64,000 nucleotides of DNA from Grimontia sedimenti (GTDB taxonomy: Bacteria; Pseudomonadota; Gammaproteobacteria; Enterobacterales; Vibrionaceae): positions 372,001-436,000 of the forward strand of contig NZ_JAALDL010000001.1 of NCBI RefSeq assembly GCF_011045095.1, given 5' to 3'. The first letter of the stretch is position 1; the number at the start of each line of letters is the position of its first letter. Of the stretch, positions 36,489-44,954 are shown one piece after another. The notes below the pieces were generated by a model, which saw only the letters and a list, made by a program, of their open reading frames with translations, did no database searches and was not told the DNA's origin. The position numbers and the translations under genes were made by a program.

Positions 36489-37517
36489 CTAAAACTCCCA
36501 CCGCTCAGTCTTTCCTGCTTCTGAGGCATGTTGGGCAAGTTCTAACGCGTAAATACCTTTTACCGCGTCATAAGGGTCGATTGGTGGTGTAGTGCCATTC
36601 AAAATGGCGGATGCAAGGCTGGCAAAGAGCTCAGAGTAGCAACCGTGTTCCAATTCGATATCCTTTTCAGTGACGTTGTCACCAATTTCTAGCTTTCCAA
36701 TATGTTGCTGGCGGCCAAATTCTGAATTTGTTACCGTGACGCCGTCACGTAGTTGTTGTTCCTGAATATCCAAACCGGCGCATGAGAACGTGGCTTTGTC
36801 TCCTTGTACGACAAAGCGAGACCCTTTGCCTGAACGGTATGGACTGGAATTCAACACCACTTCTTTGTCAGCGTAATGCAGCGTCATCTTGAAGTAGTCG
36901 GTAGCTTGAGATTGTGGACGCATAGCTTTGCAATGAGCGGTGACAGCTAAGGGAGAGCCGAACAAGTGAAGCGCTTGGTCGACTAGATGTGAACCCAAGT
37001 CATAAAGAATGCCCGATCCTTCGCCAGCCTGTTCACGCCAGCGCTGGCGAACCTCAGGACGAAAACGGTCGAAGTTCGACTCGAAAACACGAACTTGTCC
37101 TAGTTCGTCAGATTCAATCAACGCTTTTACTGTAAGGAAGTCACCATCCCAGCGTCGATTCTGGTAAGGACAAAGAATTTTGCCGCGTTGGTTCGCGATT
37201 TTAACCAGCTCCAAGCCTTGTCCGCTGTTTACCACGAAAGGCTTTTCGAGCAACACATGGCAATCCGCTTCCAGTGATTGTTTGGCAAGATCGAAGTGCG
37301 TGTGGTTTGGCGTGGTGATAATGACCAAATCCAATTCTGCATCACGAAGCATTTCTTCAATGTTTGAGTAGTACGCCGCGGAGGGGAGCTTCTCTGCCAC
37401 TAAATCATGATTTGAAGAAACAACCGCGACAGGCTCGAAATCAGGATGAATAGAGAGAAAAGGAAGGTGGAAAGTCTGGGCAGCAAAGCCAAATCCTACG
37501 ATGCCAGTACGAATCAT
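36489..37517 (-). CDS. Gfo/Idh/MocA family oxidoreductase
   Basis: 342 residues from the ATG at 37517, with ribosome site aaggaac. The N-terminal Rossmann motif is GIVGFGFAAQTFHLP; the EKP motif of the family appears as 'HVLLEKPFVVN' (lysine near residue 95), and the C-terminal alpha/beta domain follows ('LYDLGSHLVDQALHLFGSP', with the conserved DxGxHxxD pattern). These enzymes oxidise or reduce sugars and polyols with NAD(P). Substrate unknown. Downstream of the heme operon on the same strand but separated by a terminator. Confidence 0.92.
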   Translation of the reverse strand: MIRTGIVGFGFAAQTFHLPFLSIHPDFEPVAVVSSNHDLVAEKLPSAAYYSNIEEMLRDAELDLVIITTPNHTHFDLAKQSLEADCHVLLEKPFVVNSGQGLELVKIANQRGKILCPYQNRRWDGDFLTVKALIESDELGQVRVFESNFDRFRPEVRQRWREQAGEGSGILYDLGSHLVDQALHLFGSPLAVTAHCKAMRPQSQATDYFKMTLHYADKEVVLNSSPYRSGKGSRFVVQGDKATFSCAGLDIQEQQLRDGVTVTNSEFGRQQHIGKLEIGDNVTEKDIELEHGCYSELFASLASAILNGTTPPIDPYDAVKGIYALELAQHASEAGKTERWEF

Positions 37518-37569
37518 TTGTCGTTCCTTGTTTTGTGTTCGTTTAGCGCTAGTATACGTGAGCAGATAT

Positions 37570-37591
37570 AAAAAAGCCCTCATCAGAGGGC
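37570..37591 (-). terminator. Terminator of the tonB-hutD operon
   Basis: On the minus strand gccctc / gagggc around tgat, followed by TTTTTT, 22 bases after the hutD stop. Confidence 0.92.
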
Positions 37592-37612
37592 CGCTTACAG
37601 AGTTTGCTAACG

Positions 37613-38377
37613 TCAAGCCAGTACAACAGGATAATCACCCGTTGGATGAGGCATAACAGAGACGGGCCAGCCGTAAACTTCCTCGATTATTTCAGGCGTC
37701 AGCACATCTGTTGGGATGCCATCTGCCGCTATTTTTCCTTTATTTAATATTAAGATACGGTCTGCATACTGTGCAGCGAGGTTGAGATCATGGATCACGG
37801 CGATCACCGCCGATCCGGCTTGTGCCATCTTTTTCGCCAAGCTTAAAGTCTTATGTTGGTGGCCAATATCCAGCGCGCTCGTTGGTTCATCCAGCATCAA
37901 TATGGTGTCTCTTGGCGATTTTGCTGTTTGTGTTAGCACGCGAGCGAGGTGTACGCGCTGCTTCTCGCCCCCGGAAAGGCTTGGGTAAAGCCTGTCAGCA
38001 AGGTGAAGTACATCGGTCTTTGCCATGTTTTCAGATGCGATCTCAGTCAGTTCTGCTTGGGATGCACTCAACGCCAGCCCGCCAAGTTCAACCACTTCCC
38101 GAGCGGTGAAGGCAAATGTCAGGCTACTGGACTGCGGGAGTATCCCCATTGATGCGGCGAGGTGTTCAGGTTTCCAATCTTTTGCGGATTTTCCATAGAA
38201 GCGAAGTTCGCCATTACATGGCCATTCGCGGCTAATCAATTTAAGCAGGCTACTTTTACCGGTTCCGTTTGGTCCAAGAATAATTGTTAGCTCACCCAAT
38301 TTGAAAGACGTGCTGAAGTTATCCAGTAGAACCTTGTTACCCAGCGTGAGCGACGCATGTCGAATATCAATACCCAT
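37613..38377 (-). CDS. hutD: Heme ABC transporter ATP-binding protein HutD (HmuV type)
   Basis: 254 residues, ABC ATPase of the iron-complex class. Walker A GPNGTGKSS, signature SGGEKQRV, Walker B 'TILMLDEPTSALD' and H-loop 'IAVIHDLNLA' are all present. It energises heme import by the HutC permease at the inner membrane. Its ATG overlaps the hutC stop (TAATG). Last gene of the tonB-exbB-exbD-hutB-hutC-hutD unit, followed by a terminator. The symbol follows the Vibrio nomenclature; hmuV is the equivalent elsewhere. Confidence 0.95.
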   Translation of the reverse strand: MGIDIRHASLTLGNKVLLDNFSTSFKLGELTIILGPNGTGKSSLLKLISREWPCNGELRFYGKSAKDWKPEHLAASMGILPQSSSLTFAFTAREVVELGGLALSASQAELTEIASENMAKTDVLHLADRLYPSLSGGEKQRVHLARVLTQTAKSPRDTILMLDEPTSALDIGHQHKTLSLAKKMAQAGSAVIAVIHDLNLAAQYADRILILNKGKIAADGIPTDVLTPEIIEEVYGWPVSVMPHPTGDYPVVLA

Positions 38378-39420
38378 TATGCTAAACGACCTTTTTGTTT
38401 AAGCAGCAATGCCACGAAGAAAGGCGCCCCTAGAGCCGCTGTGATAATGCCCACCGGGATTTCAAGTGGTGCAACAATGGTACGAGCAACCATGTCTGAA
38501 GCCAGTAGTACCAAACCACCTAAAATCGCTGAAACCGGAATCAGAGTGCGGTGGTCTGGGCCAGTCAGCATGCGTCCGATATGGGGAACAACAAGGCCAA
38601 TAAAACCAATCATGCCGGAAAGGGCAACTGTCACGCCGACGCCTGCAGCAGTGAGAAGGATGAGATTGCGCTTGAGTGATTGGACGTTGATGCCTAGATG
38701 ACGGGCTTCAGCTTCACCCAGCAGCAAAGCATTTAGAGGTTTTGCGTAGCGTTGGAACAAGAAGCCCAATGCGGCTAATGAAACAAAAGCCAACACAATC
38801 GCATCCCATGAAGCGCCTGCTAAAGAGCCCATCGTCCACAGAGAAAGATCACGAAGCTCCTGATCGTCAGCAAAATAGTTTAGAAGCCCCATGCCAGCAC
38901 CGGCAATTGCGCCAAGCGCAACGCCTGCGAGTAACATGATAGTGACTGAAGTACCATTACTACTGGTGCCCATGTAATAGATGGCAAAGGTCGTTAGCGC
39001 ACCACCCAAAAAAGCAAATACCGGCACCGTACCCAGCACCAGAAATGCCGTATGGGTAATCACGCCACCAAATAGAACAATCGCAATGGCCGCTCCAAGT
39101 GAAGCACCGGCAGACACCCCGATAATACCGGGATCTGCCAATGGGTTTCTGAAAAGCCCCTGCATGACGGTCCCGCACATCGCAAGAATACCGCCTACAG
39201 CAATGGCAAGAAGTGTGCGTGGTAAACGGACTTCCTGAATGATCACAGAGACATAGTCAGGAAGGTCCGATTGAACGGGAAGTAGTGCTTTCAAACTGTC
39301 TGAGAAGCCGATATTCATAGGCCCCAAAGTAATTGAGCTCACGACAGTGATGTACAACAAGATCGACGAAACGATCATCATCCACCGCGCTGAGACGCGG
39401 CTAGTCAGCAAATCATTCAT
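38377..39420 (-). CDS. hutC: Heme ABC transporter permease HutC
   Basis: 347 residues with about ten transmembrane helices, FecCD family. Family motifs seen: 'VRLPRTLLAIAVGGILAMCG' early, 'MIGFIGLVVPHIGRMLTGPD' late (the coupling region contacting the ATPase), and 'GDVRL'-like helices between. Partner of HutB and HutD in heme import. Separated from hutB by nine bases and overlapping hutD by one. Confidence 0.95.
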   Translation of the reverse strand: MNDLLTSRVSARWMMIVSSILLYITVVSSITLGPMNIGFSDSLKALLPVQSDLPDYVSVIIQEVRLPRTLLAIAVGGILAMCGTVMQGLFRNPLADPGIIGVSAGASLGAAIAIVLFGGVITHTAFLVLGTVPVFAFLGGALTTFAIYYMGTSSNGTSVTIMLLAGVALGAIAGAGMGLLNYFADDQELRDLSLWTMGSLAGASWDAIVLAFVSLAALGFLFQRYAKPLNALLLGEAEARHLGINVQSLKRNLILLTAAGVGVTVALSGMIGFIGLVVPHIGRMLTGPDHRTLIPVSAILGGLVLLASDMVARTIVAPLEIPVGIITAALGAPFFVALLLKQKGRLA

Positions 39421-39429
39421 GGAAACGTA

Positions 39430-40284
39430 CTACTCACCAGCTACAATGCGTTTGTTAAGGTCGGTAGCGAGATCTAGGCTCGCCAAACCAAAGCCACCCA
39501 GAATTGCGTATCCAGAAATAGGGATTATGTTGTCGTTTTTGAATGCGGGTGTTGCGCTTAACAAAGGCTGCTGCTTTACCATACCTTCAATACCGCCAAC
39601 CTGCGAAAGGGTGCGTTCGGATACCAGAATGTATTCAGGCTGCATCTCTACGATCGACTCGGTGGACAGCGGCTTGTAGCTGCTGGTTTCTTTGGCTGCA
39701 GGGTTCATGCCGCCAGCCAACTCGATCACTGTGTTCACCGTAGTTTCATCACCCGCGACGGTCAGTGGGCGGCCATCAGACATCATCATGAACATCACTG
39801 AAGGGCGTTTCTCAGGTGCTGAGGCGTTCAACTTTCCTATTTTATCAGCGACATCCGCTTTAATCTCAGCGCCTTTGTCTTCGGTACCAGTAATTGACGC
39901 GACTGAATCCACGCGCTGATTGAAGTCTTCAATGGAAGTGCCTGTTGGCAGCTTTTGAACATCGACTTTTGCCGATTTCAATAGGTTCAACGTGCTTTCC
40001 GGCCCCATTTCTGGCGAGCCCACGAGATGGGTAGGGCTTAGTGCTAATAGGCCTTCGGCTGATAATTGGCGATGATAGCCCAGTACGGGAATCTCTCTCC
40101 CATCAAGGTAATGGCGGCTGGTTAAATCTACTGCAACCACTTCTTTTTCTGCGCCTAGTGCAAACAAAAGTTCAGTGACGGTTGAGCCGGCGCTGATGAT
40201 TCTTGCATCCTGGGCGAGCGCCGATGAAGCAAATAAGCCAGTAAAAAGCAGCGCAGCAGCGCCAAGTTTGAAATTCTTTTTCAT
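39430..40284 (-). CDS. hutB: Periplasmic heme-binding protein HutB
   Basis: 284 residues with signal peptide (MKKNFKLGAAALLFTGLFAS). The class III solute-binding fold is recognisable ('RIISAGSTVTELLFALGAEK', 'VLGYHRQLSAEGLLALSPTH' with a conserved Tyr-His near the heme site). It carries heme from the outer-membrane receptor to HutCD. The ATG overlaps the exbD stop (ATGA). Confidence 0.95.
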   Translation of the reverse strand: MKKNFKLGAAALLFTGLFASSALAQDARIISAGSTVTELLFALGAEKEVVAVDLTSRHYLDGREIPVLGYHRQLSAEGLLALSPTHLVGSPEMGPESTLNLLKSAKVDVQKLPTGTSIEDFNQRVDSVASITGTEDKGAEIKADVADKIGKLNASAPEKRPSVMFMMMSDGRPLTVAGDETTVNTVIELAGGMNPAAKETSSYKPLSTESIVEMQPEYILVSERTLSQVGGIEGMVKQQPLLSATPAFKNDNIIPISGYAILGGFGLASLDLATDLNKRIVAGE

Positions 40285-40697
40285 TGTTCTTCCATCACAA
40301 TATTGGTGGCGTTGATATTGTTGTTTTGCATGAAGGCGAGGACTTTAAGCATGCTTTCCACATTGGCTTGTTTGTCCGCAGCGATCACCACCGGTTTATC
40401 AGGGGCTTGCTGAATAGCTTCCAGAAGCTGTGCCGTAAAGGTTTCCCAGTCGTGAAGAGGTTCACCTTGAAGCGCCCATGAAGGCTCGCCGCTCAACACG
40501 TTGATGGCGATGACTTCACGGTTTGGAGATTCCAGAACTTCTGAATCATTGGTTTGGGGAATCGCGATATCCATGGTTTTGATTTGGATGTTTGCCGTAA
40601 GCAGCAAAAACACCATCACGATAAAAATAATGTCCAGCAATGGCGTGAGATCCGGTGTGAATGATGTTGGTTCACTTTCTGGTTGAGAGCGGATCAT
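40281..40697 (-). CDS. exbD: ExbD biopolymer transport protein
   Basis: 138 residues from the ATG at 40697, which overlaps the exbB stop (ATGA); an earlier ATG at 40748 would run inside exbB. One transmembrane helix (LDIIFIVMVFLLLTANIQI) contains the essential aspartate in 'LTPLLDIIF'; a periplasmic domain follows. With ExbB it uses proton-motive force to drive TonB. In this operon it serves heme uptake. Confidence 0.95.
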   Translation of the reverse strand: MIRSQPESEPTSFTPDLTPLLDIIFIVMVFLLLTANIQIKTMDIAIPQTNDSEVLESPNREVIAINVLSGEPSWALQGEPLHDWETFTAQLLEAIQQAPDKPVVIAADKQANVESMLKVLAFMQNNNINATNIVMEEQ

Positions 40698-41410
40698 GCG
40701 GCGCTTTCCCTCGGTGACTCTGAGCTTGAACCAGCGCAAGGTTTGCAATGCTTCGGACAGTCCGCGCTTTCATCGAATGACACACCGGCGAGATGCAGGT
40801 TGAAGTGGTTCAGCACGTATTCAATTTTTGCCAATGTGCGATCTGCCCACAGCGCAAAAACTTGTGATGAAGCAATAGCAGGTAGGGCAATCAGCAAACC
40901 CGCTGCTGTTGTAGACATCGCCAATCCCAAGCCATCGGCCAATTCTGCAGGTGAAATACCACCTTGTGTGGCAGAAAGTCCTTTAAACATTTCAATCAGG
41001 CCGACAACGGTTCCCAGCAGACCAATCAAAGGACTCAGCACGCCAATAATGTTCAGCAATTTGAGACCTGCAGTGAATTGACGGCGTTTCTTTTGCAGCC
41101 AGATAGAAACAGCTTCTTCACGCAAAGATTTAGTGAAATGACGATGATTGATCAGCATGCAGATCCCTTGGGATAGGGTGCTTTTATCCTGTTGATGACG
41201 TTCTACATAGGTTTCTAGTTGTTTGTCATTGGTCAGCGAAAGTGAGTAGATCTCTTTTTGCAAAGGTTTGCTGCCCGTTTTTGTGTTCATGATAACGAAA
41301 ACGATACGCTCAAAAATGAGCATCAACATGAGTGCGGAAAGCAGTGTCAAAGGCCAGGTCATGATGCCCAGTTGAGCGTGGATTGACGTGAAAAATTGTA
41401 AGTCGAACAT
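40694..41410 (-). CDS. exbB: ExbB biopolymer transport protein (MotA/TolQ/ExbB family)
   Basis: 238 residues with three transmembrane helices: one near the N-terminus (LTLLSALMLMLIFERIVFVI) and two in the second half ('LLNIIGVLSPLIGLLGTVVG', 'GLAMSTTAAGLLIALPAIAS'), the conserved proton-channel pair. It sits two bases after tonB and overlaps exbD by four, consistent with a fixed TonB1 complex stoichiometry. Confidence 0.95.
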   Translation of the reverse strand: MFDLQFFTSIHAQLGIMTWPLTLLSALMLMLIFERIVFVIMNTKTGSKPLQKEIYSLSLTNDKQLETYVERHQQDKSTLSQGICMLINHRHFTKSLREEAVSIWLQKKRRQFTAGLKLLNIIGVLSPLIGLLGTVVGLIEMFKGLSATQGGISPAELADGLGLAMSTTAAGLLIALPAIASSQVFALWADRTLAKIEYVLNHFNLHLAGVSFDESADCPKHCKPCAGSSSESPRESAA

Positions 41411-41412
41411 GA

Positions 41413-42180
41413 TTAATCCAAATTAAAACGAACAGGAATTCTTACTCTGTGCGCCAGGGCGACACCATTTTCTTCGTGGCCGTTGAAGCGCCACTTTTTC
41501 ACTGCATCCATTGCAGCGCCATCAAGCAATTCAAACCCGGAACTTTTTAGTAGGGAGCGATGGGTTTGATGGCCTTCTTCGTCCAGCCAGACTTCTATAA
41601 GCACTGTGCCTTCCATCCCTTTACGTTTTGCCATTCTCGGGTACTTAGGTTGGGAAGGGCGGACTTTAAATGTGGGCCTTTCGACCAACATGGGAGAAGA
41701 TGATTTCGCCTGAGTCATCTGGTTTTCTTCGCTCATCTCCTCAGCAGTTTCTTCCAGTTTTTCCTCAGGTTTTTCTATTGGTTTTTTCGGCGGAAGAGGC
41801 TTGCTTTTCTCTTCTTTGCGTTCCTTCTTCGTCACCTTCTCAAGTGGTTTTTTCTTGGTTTCTTTTGGCGGGTTGACCTCTGGTTTCACCTTTTTCTGAG
41901 GTTGGACTTCTGCCTTTTTTGGTGGCTCCTTTTTTACCGAAGGAGATTTAACCGGTTTAGGTTCCGGCTTTGTGGTTTCTTGCTGTGGAGGATCTTCGAC
42001 AGGAGCTGGCTCTGGCTCTTTTGGTACCTGTTTCGTCGACGCAATGAGCTGGATAGCCACACGGTTACCCGTATTGGCATCGTTAATTGTGAATTGAGGC
42101 GAGGGCGGTTGAGCCCAAATCGCCAAACTGTGCAGTGCAACTGAAACGACACCACAAACTACGTACCGTCGAGTGTTCAC
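41413..42180 (-). CDS. tonB: TonB energy transducer
   Basis: 255 residues: a short N-terminal anchor (YVVCGVVSVALHSLAIWA, including the SxxxH helix motif as S-x-x-x-H), a long Pro/Lys/Glu-rich periplasm-spanning linker (residues 50-155, repeated KPEP and PKK runs), and a C-terminal TonB domain with 'RPSQPKYPRMAKRKGMEGTV' and 'SSGFELLDGAAMDAVKKW'. It contacts the TonB box of HutA. First gene of the minus-strand heme operon, divergent from hutW. Confidence 0.96.
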   Translation of the reverse strand: MNTRRYVVCGVVSVALHSLAIWAQPPSPQFTINDANTGNRVAIQLIASTKQVPKEPEPAPVEDPPQQETTKPEPKPVKSPSVKKEPPKKAEVQPQKKVKPEVNPPKETKKKPLEKVTKKERKEEKSKPLPPKKPIEKPEEKLEETAEEMSEENQMTQAKSSSPMLVERPTFKVRPSQPKYPRMAKRKGMEGTVLIEVWLDEEGHQTHRSLLKSSGFELLDGAAMDAVKKWRFNGHEENGVALAHRVRIPVRFNLD

Positions 42181-42238
42181 ACGTACTCCTGAAGAACTGA
42201 TTTTAATAAGTGATTAGGTGCATTATGCATGAAATGCT

Positions 42239-42257
42239 AATGAGATCAATTATCAGT
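42239..42257. promoter_or_regulatory. Fur-like box between tonB and hutW
   Basis: AATGAGATCAATTATCAGT agrees with AATGAnAATnATTnTCATT at 13 of its 16 defined positions. It lies 58 bases upstream of tonB and 88 bases upstream of hutW, in the shared intergenic region, where iron control of both transcripts would be expected. Adjacent A/T-rich sequence (to 42270) may extend it. Confidence 0.6.
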
Positions 42258-42345
42258 TGCATTATTATCTTTTATGAATATGATTGAAATCACTAGGAAA
42301 CAGCTCGCAGTTTGACGCTGTTAATGTTAAAGGTTGCAAAATGAG

Positions 42346-43737
42346 ATGAATGTTGATCTTCACAATCCGGAATTGGTCGGGCTAAGAACACCCGATCCAC
42401 TTCGTTTTGCTTTTCAACGCAAGAAGAGTGCGCATGCCGGTGGCATGATGCGTTCAGTTAACTCTGAAGATATCCAAACCGAGCTTGAAAAAGCACATGC
42501 AATCCCAGCGTCATCGGCGCATGCACCACGCTGTTTGTACATTCACATTCCGTTCTGTCGCGTGCGTTGTACATACTGCAACTTCTTCCAATACGCATCC
42601 AGCAAGTCATTAATTGAAGGCTACGTTGAAGCACTGCGCGCAGAAATTCGATGGAAAGCGTCGCAAGTCTGGAGTCAGTCAGGGCCGTTCCAAGCGGTAT
42701 ACATTGGCGGAGGAACCCCAACCGATCTTAGCGGCGAACAAATCCGAATGATCGTCTCTGATATCCGCAGCCAATTTCCGCTGACACCTGACTGCGAAAT
42801 CACACTAGAAGGTCGTATCAACCGTTTTGGATTAGACAAATTTGAAGCGGCACTGGAAGGGGGCGTTAACCGCTTCTCATTCGGCGTTCAGAGCTTCAAC
42901 ACTCAGGTTCGTCGCAGTGCGAAGCGGCTTGATGACCGTGAAGTTGTGTTGGACAAAATCCAGCAATTGGCCAAATACAACGCGGCTCCTATCGTTCTGG
43001 ATTTACTTTATGGTTTGCCTCACCAAACTCTGGATATCTGGCAGCAGGACTTGAATGACTATCTTGAGTCCGGTGCCCATGGTGTCGACCTGTATCAGCT
43101 TATCGAAATGCAGGGCTTGCCAATGGCAAAGTTGGTTGAGCAGGGCAAATTGCCGTATCCCGCAGATACACAAATGAAGGCCAGTATGTTTGAGATGGGC
43201 GTGAACTTCATGGCGAAGCACCATCAGAAACGTCTCAGCGTTAACCATTGGTCTTCAGACAACCGCGAACGCAGTATTTACAACTCGTTAGCGAAAACAA
43301 CTGCGGAGATCATGCCTTTAGGAGCCGGGGCTGGTGGCAATGTCAATGGCTGTCAGATGATGCAAACCCGCGATATGGATACCTACATCTCAGCGATAAA
43401 TGATTTACGTTACCCTGTCACTATGATGACATTAGCACCTGCCAATAGAGGTGTGTCTGCTGAAGTGAAAAGCGGATTTGATGCGGGTGTGCTGGCTCAA
43501 CACAAGTTGGATTCCGTGGCTGGACAAGGCTCTTTTGAAGCGCTGTCTCCCTTGTTTGAAGCGTGGCAGGAAAACGGGCTGGTCTATCTTGAAAAGAATG
43601 GAAATGGCAGAAGTTATCTCACGCTGACTCTCGCCGGACAGTTCTGGGCGGTTACATTGGCCCAAAACCTGATTGAAGTATTACAAAACCAAACAGCGCA
43701 GAAAGTGCAAAGAAAAGCGGCAAATGTCGCAGCTTAG
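42346..43737 (+). CDS. hutW: Radical SAM heme-utilization protein HutW
   Basis: 463 residues from the ATG at 42346 (a TTG four codons upstream is less likely). Radical SAM cysteines are C71, C75 and C78 (CRVRCTYC), followed by the 'GGGTPTDLS' SAM-binding motif. It is HemN/coproporphyrinogen-oxidase-like, as are HutW proteins in vibrio heme loci, with an extended C-terminal domain. In this family members take part in heme use or breakdown; the exact reaction here is not shown by sequence. First of hutWXZ, with hutX 13 bases downstream. Confidence 0.93.
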   Translation: MNVDLHNPELVGLRTPDPLRFAFQRKKSAHAGGMMRSVNSEDIQTELEKAHAIPASSAHAPRCLYIHIPFCRVRCTYCNFFQYASSKSLIEGYVEALRAEIRWKASQVWSQSGPFQAVYIGGGTPTDLSGEQIRMIVSDIRSQFPLTPDCEITLEGRINRFGLDKFEAALEGGVNRFSFGVQSFNTQVRRSAKRLDDREVVLDKIQQLAKYNAAPIVLDLLYGLPHQTLDIWQQDLNDYLESGAHGVDLYQLIEMQGLPMAKLVEQGKLPYPADTQMKASMFEMGVNFMAKHHQKRLSVNHWSSDNRERSIYNSLAKTTAEIMPLGAGAGGNVNGCQMMQTRDMDTYISAINDLRYPVTMMTLAPANRGVSAEVKSGFDAGVLAQHKLDSVAGQGSFEALSPLFEAWQENGLVYLEKNGNGRSYLTLTLAGQFWAVTLAQNLIEVLQNQTAQKVQRKAANVAA

Positions 43738-43750
43738 GAGTAGTTAAACG

Positions 43751-44275
43751 ATGCAACAAGCGATCATCGTGACGGAAGAAACCAAACAGCGCGTGGCTGA
43801 ATATCTGGCTCAGGATGAGCACACACCAGTATCAAACATGGTGGACTCACTGAAACTGACGGAAGGTGAAATTACGCTGGCACTCCCAGAAAGTATGATT
43901 TCCCACGTGAAGGGTGAACTTGCGCAGACCATTCTGGAAGCAATGCCAGCATGGGGTAAGGTCACCACCATCGTACATTCCGGTGGTTCTGTCTTTGAAT
44001 TTAAAGCGCCATTTCCGAAAGGAAAAGTTGCACACGGTTACTACAACCTGATGGGGCGCGAAGGCCAGTTACATGGTCATCTTCGTCTGGATTTGGTCTC
44101 TGACATTGCGTTTGTCAGCAAGCCATTTCGCGGTACTGAGAGCCACTACATTGGTTTTTTCGACAACACTGGCCACTGTGTGTTTAAGATTTACCTTGGC
44201 CGTGACAAAAAGCGTCAGCTATTCCCAGAACAAATTGAACTGTTTAACGCCATGAAGCAGGAGTTGGCAAAATGA
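43751..44275 (+). CDS. hutX: Heme utilization cytosolic carrier HutX/HuvX
   Basis: 174 residues, no signal peptide. Matches the HutX family in length and pattern ('TIVHSGGSVFEFKAPFPKGK', 'HGYYNLMGREGQLHGHL', 'GFFDNTGHCVFKIYLGRD'). HutX binds heme in the cytoplasm and delivers it to HutZ. Its stop overlaps the hutZ ATG (ATGA, four bases), so expression is coupled. Confidence 0.94.
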   Translation: MQQAIIVTEETKQRVAEYLAQDEHTPVSNMVDSLKLTEGEITLALPESMISHVKGELAQTILEAMPAWGKVTTIVHSGGSVFEFKAPFPKGKVAHGYYNLMGREGQLHGHLRLDLVSDIAFVSKPFRGTESHYIGFFDNTGHCVFKIYLGRDKKRQLFPEQIELFNAMKQELAK

Positions 44276-44805
44276 GTGACAAAGCAGAACGTCTACAAAA
44301 CCGTCTAGGCCCAGAAATTCAGGAGTTTCGTGATTCTCGCAACACGCTTCAATTGGGTACTGTAGACAAAGAAGGCAAACCACATACCAGCTATGCGCCT
44401 TTCGCTTTCTCTGAAATGGGTTACTACATTCTGGTTTCAGATCTTGCTACCCATGGTCAAAACCTCAAGCACCGCAAAGCCGTCTCTATCATGATGATCG
44501 AAGACGAAAGCGAGGCGCGCTCGATCTTTGCGCGTCGCCGCCTATCATTTGACACCAATGCAGAACTGATTGAGCGTGATTCAGAGCACTGGACCACAGC
44601 AATTCAAGTGATGCGCGATCGTCTGGGCGAGATGATCGACAACCTCAGCCAACTCGGCGATTTCAATCTCTACCGTTTGAATCCAGTCATCGGCCGTTAC
44701 GTGAAAGGTTTCGGTCAGGCATTTGATGTGTCGGGCGAAGACATGCTTTCCGTGATCCACCTGAATGAAGGTCACGTGAAGAAGATGAAAGAAGAGAACG
44801 CTTAA
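44272..44805 (+). CDS. hutZ: Heme-degrading HutZ (split-barrel, pyridoxamine-oxidase-like fold)
   Basis: 177 residues. The split-barrel core is seen in 'SRNTLQLGTVDKEGKPHTSY' and 'KAVSIMMIEDESEARSIFAR', and the C-terminal part (INLNRLNPVIG-like 'YRLNPVIGRYVKGFGQAFDV') agrees with HutZ. In V. cholerae HutZ breaks down heme with HutX as donor. The family's conserved axial histidine and aspartate positions near the C-terminus (H-x-E in 'VIHLNEGHVKKM') look intact. Last of the hutWXZ trio. Confidence 0.94.
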   Translation: MSDKAERLQNRLGPEIQEFRDSRNTLQLGTVDKEGKPHTSYAPFAFSEMGYYILVSDLATHGQNLKHRKAVSIMMIEDESEARSIFARRRLSFDTNAELIERDSEHWTTAIQVMRDRLGEMIDNLSQLGDFNLYRLNPVIGRYVKGFGQAFDVSGEDMLSVIHLNEGHVKKMKEENA

Positions 44806-44812
44806 TCTCTTT

Positions 44813-44940
44813 TATCAGGTCGTTTGGGTATATTTTAAGGGCCTGATATCACCTCCCATAACTATAAAAAACTCACGGAAACCAGTGTGAGTAGGTTTCT
44901 TTTGCCTGAAGAAAACTGATTGGGATTTCTCAGGCGGTTT
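44813..44940 (+). other. Structured leader upstream of hutA
   Basis: Four copies of a CCTGA/TCAGG element can pair (tatcagg 44815-44821 region with cctgata 44842-44848 region; gcctga 44904-44909 with tcaggc 44930-44935). Between them lies a hairpin actcac 44871-44876 / gtgagt 44887-44892 whose loop GAAACC (44878-44883) can pair with GGTTTC (44894-44899), giving two overlapping helices. No Fur box is seen here, so hutA may be read through from hutWXZ. Confidence 0.45.
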
Positions 44941-44954
44941 AAAGAGTGGAAATT

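Noticed and set aside
44871-44899. Full H-type pseudoknot in the hutA leader
   Set aside because: The linker crossing the six-bp first stem would be one base, too short for both helices to form at once; alternative hairpins are more likely.
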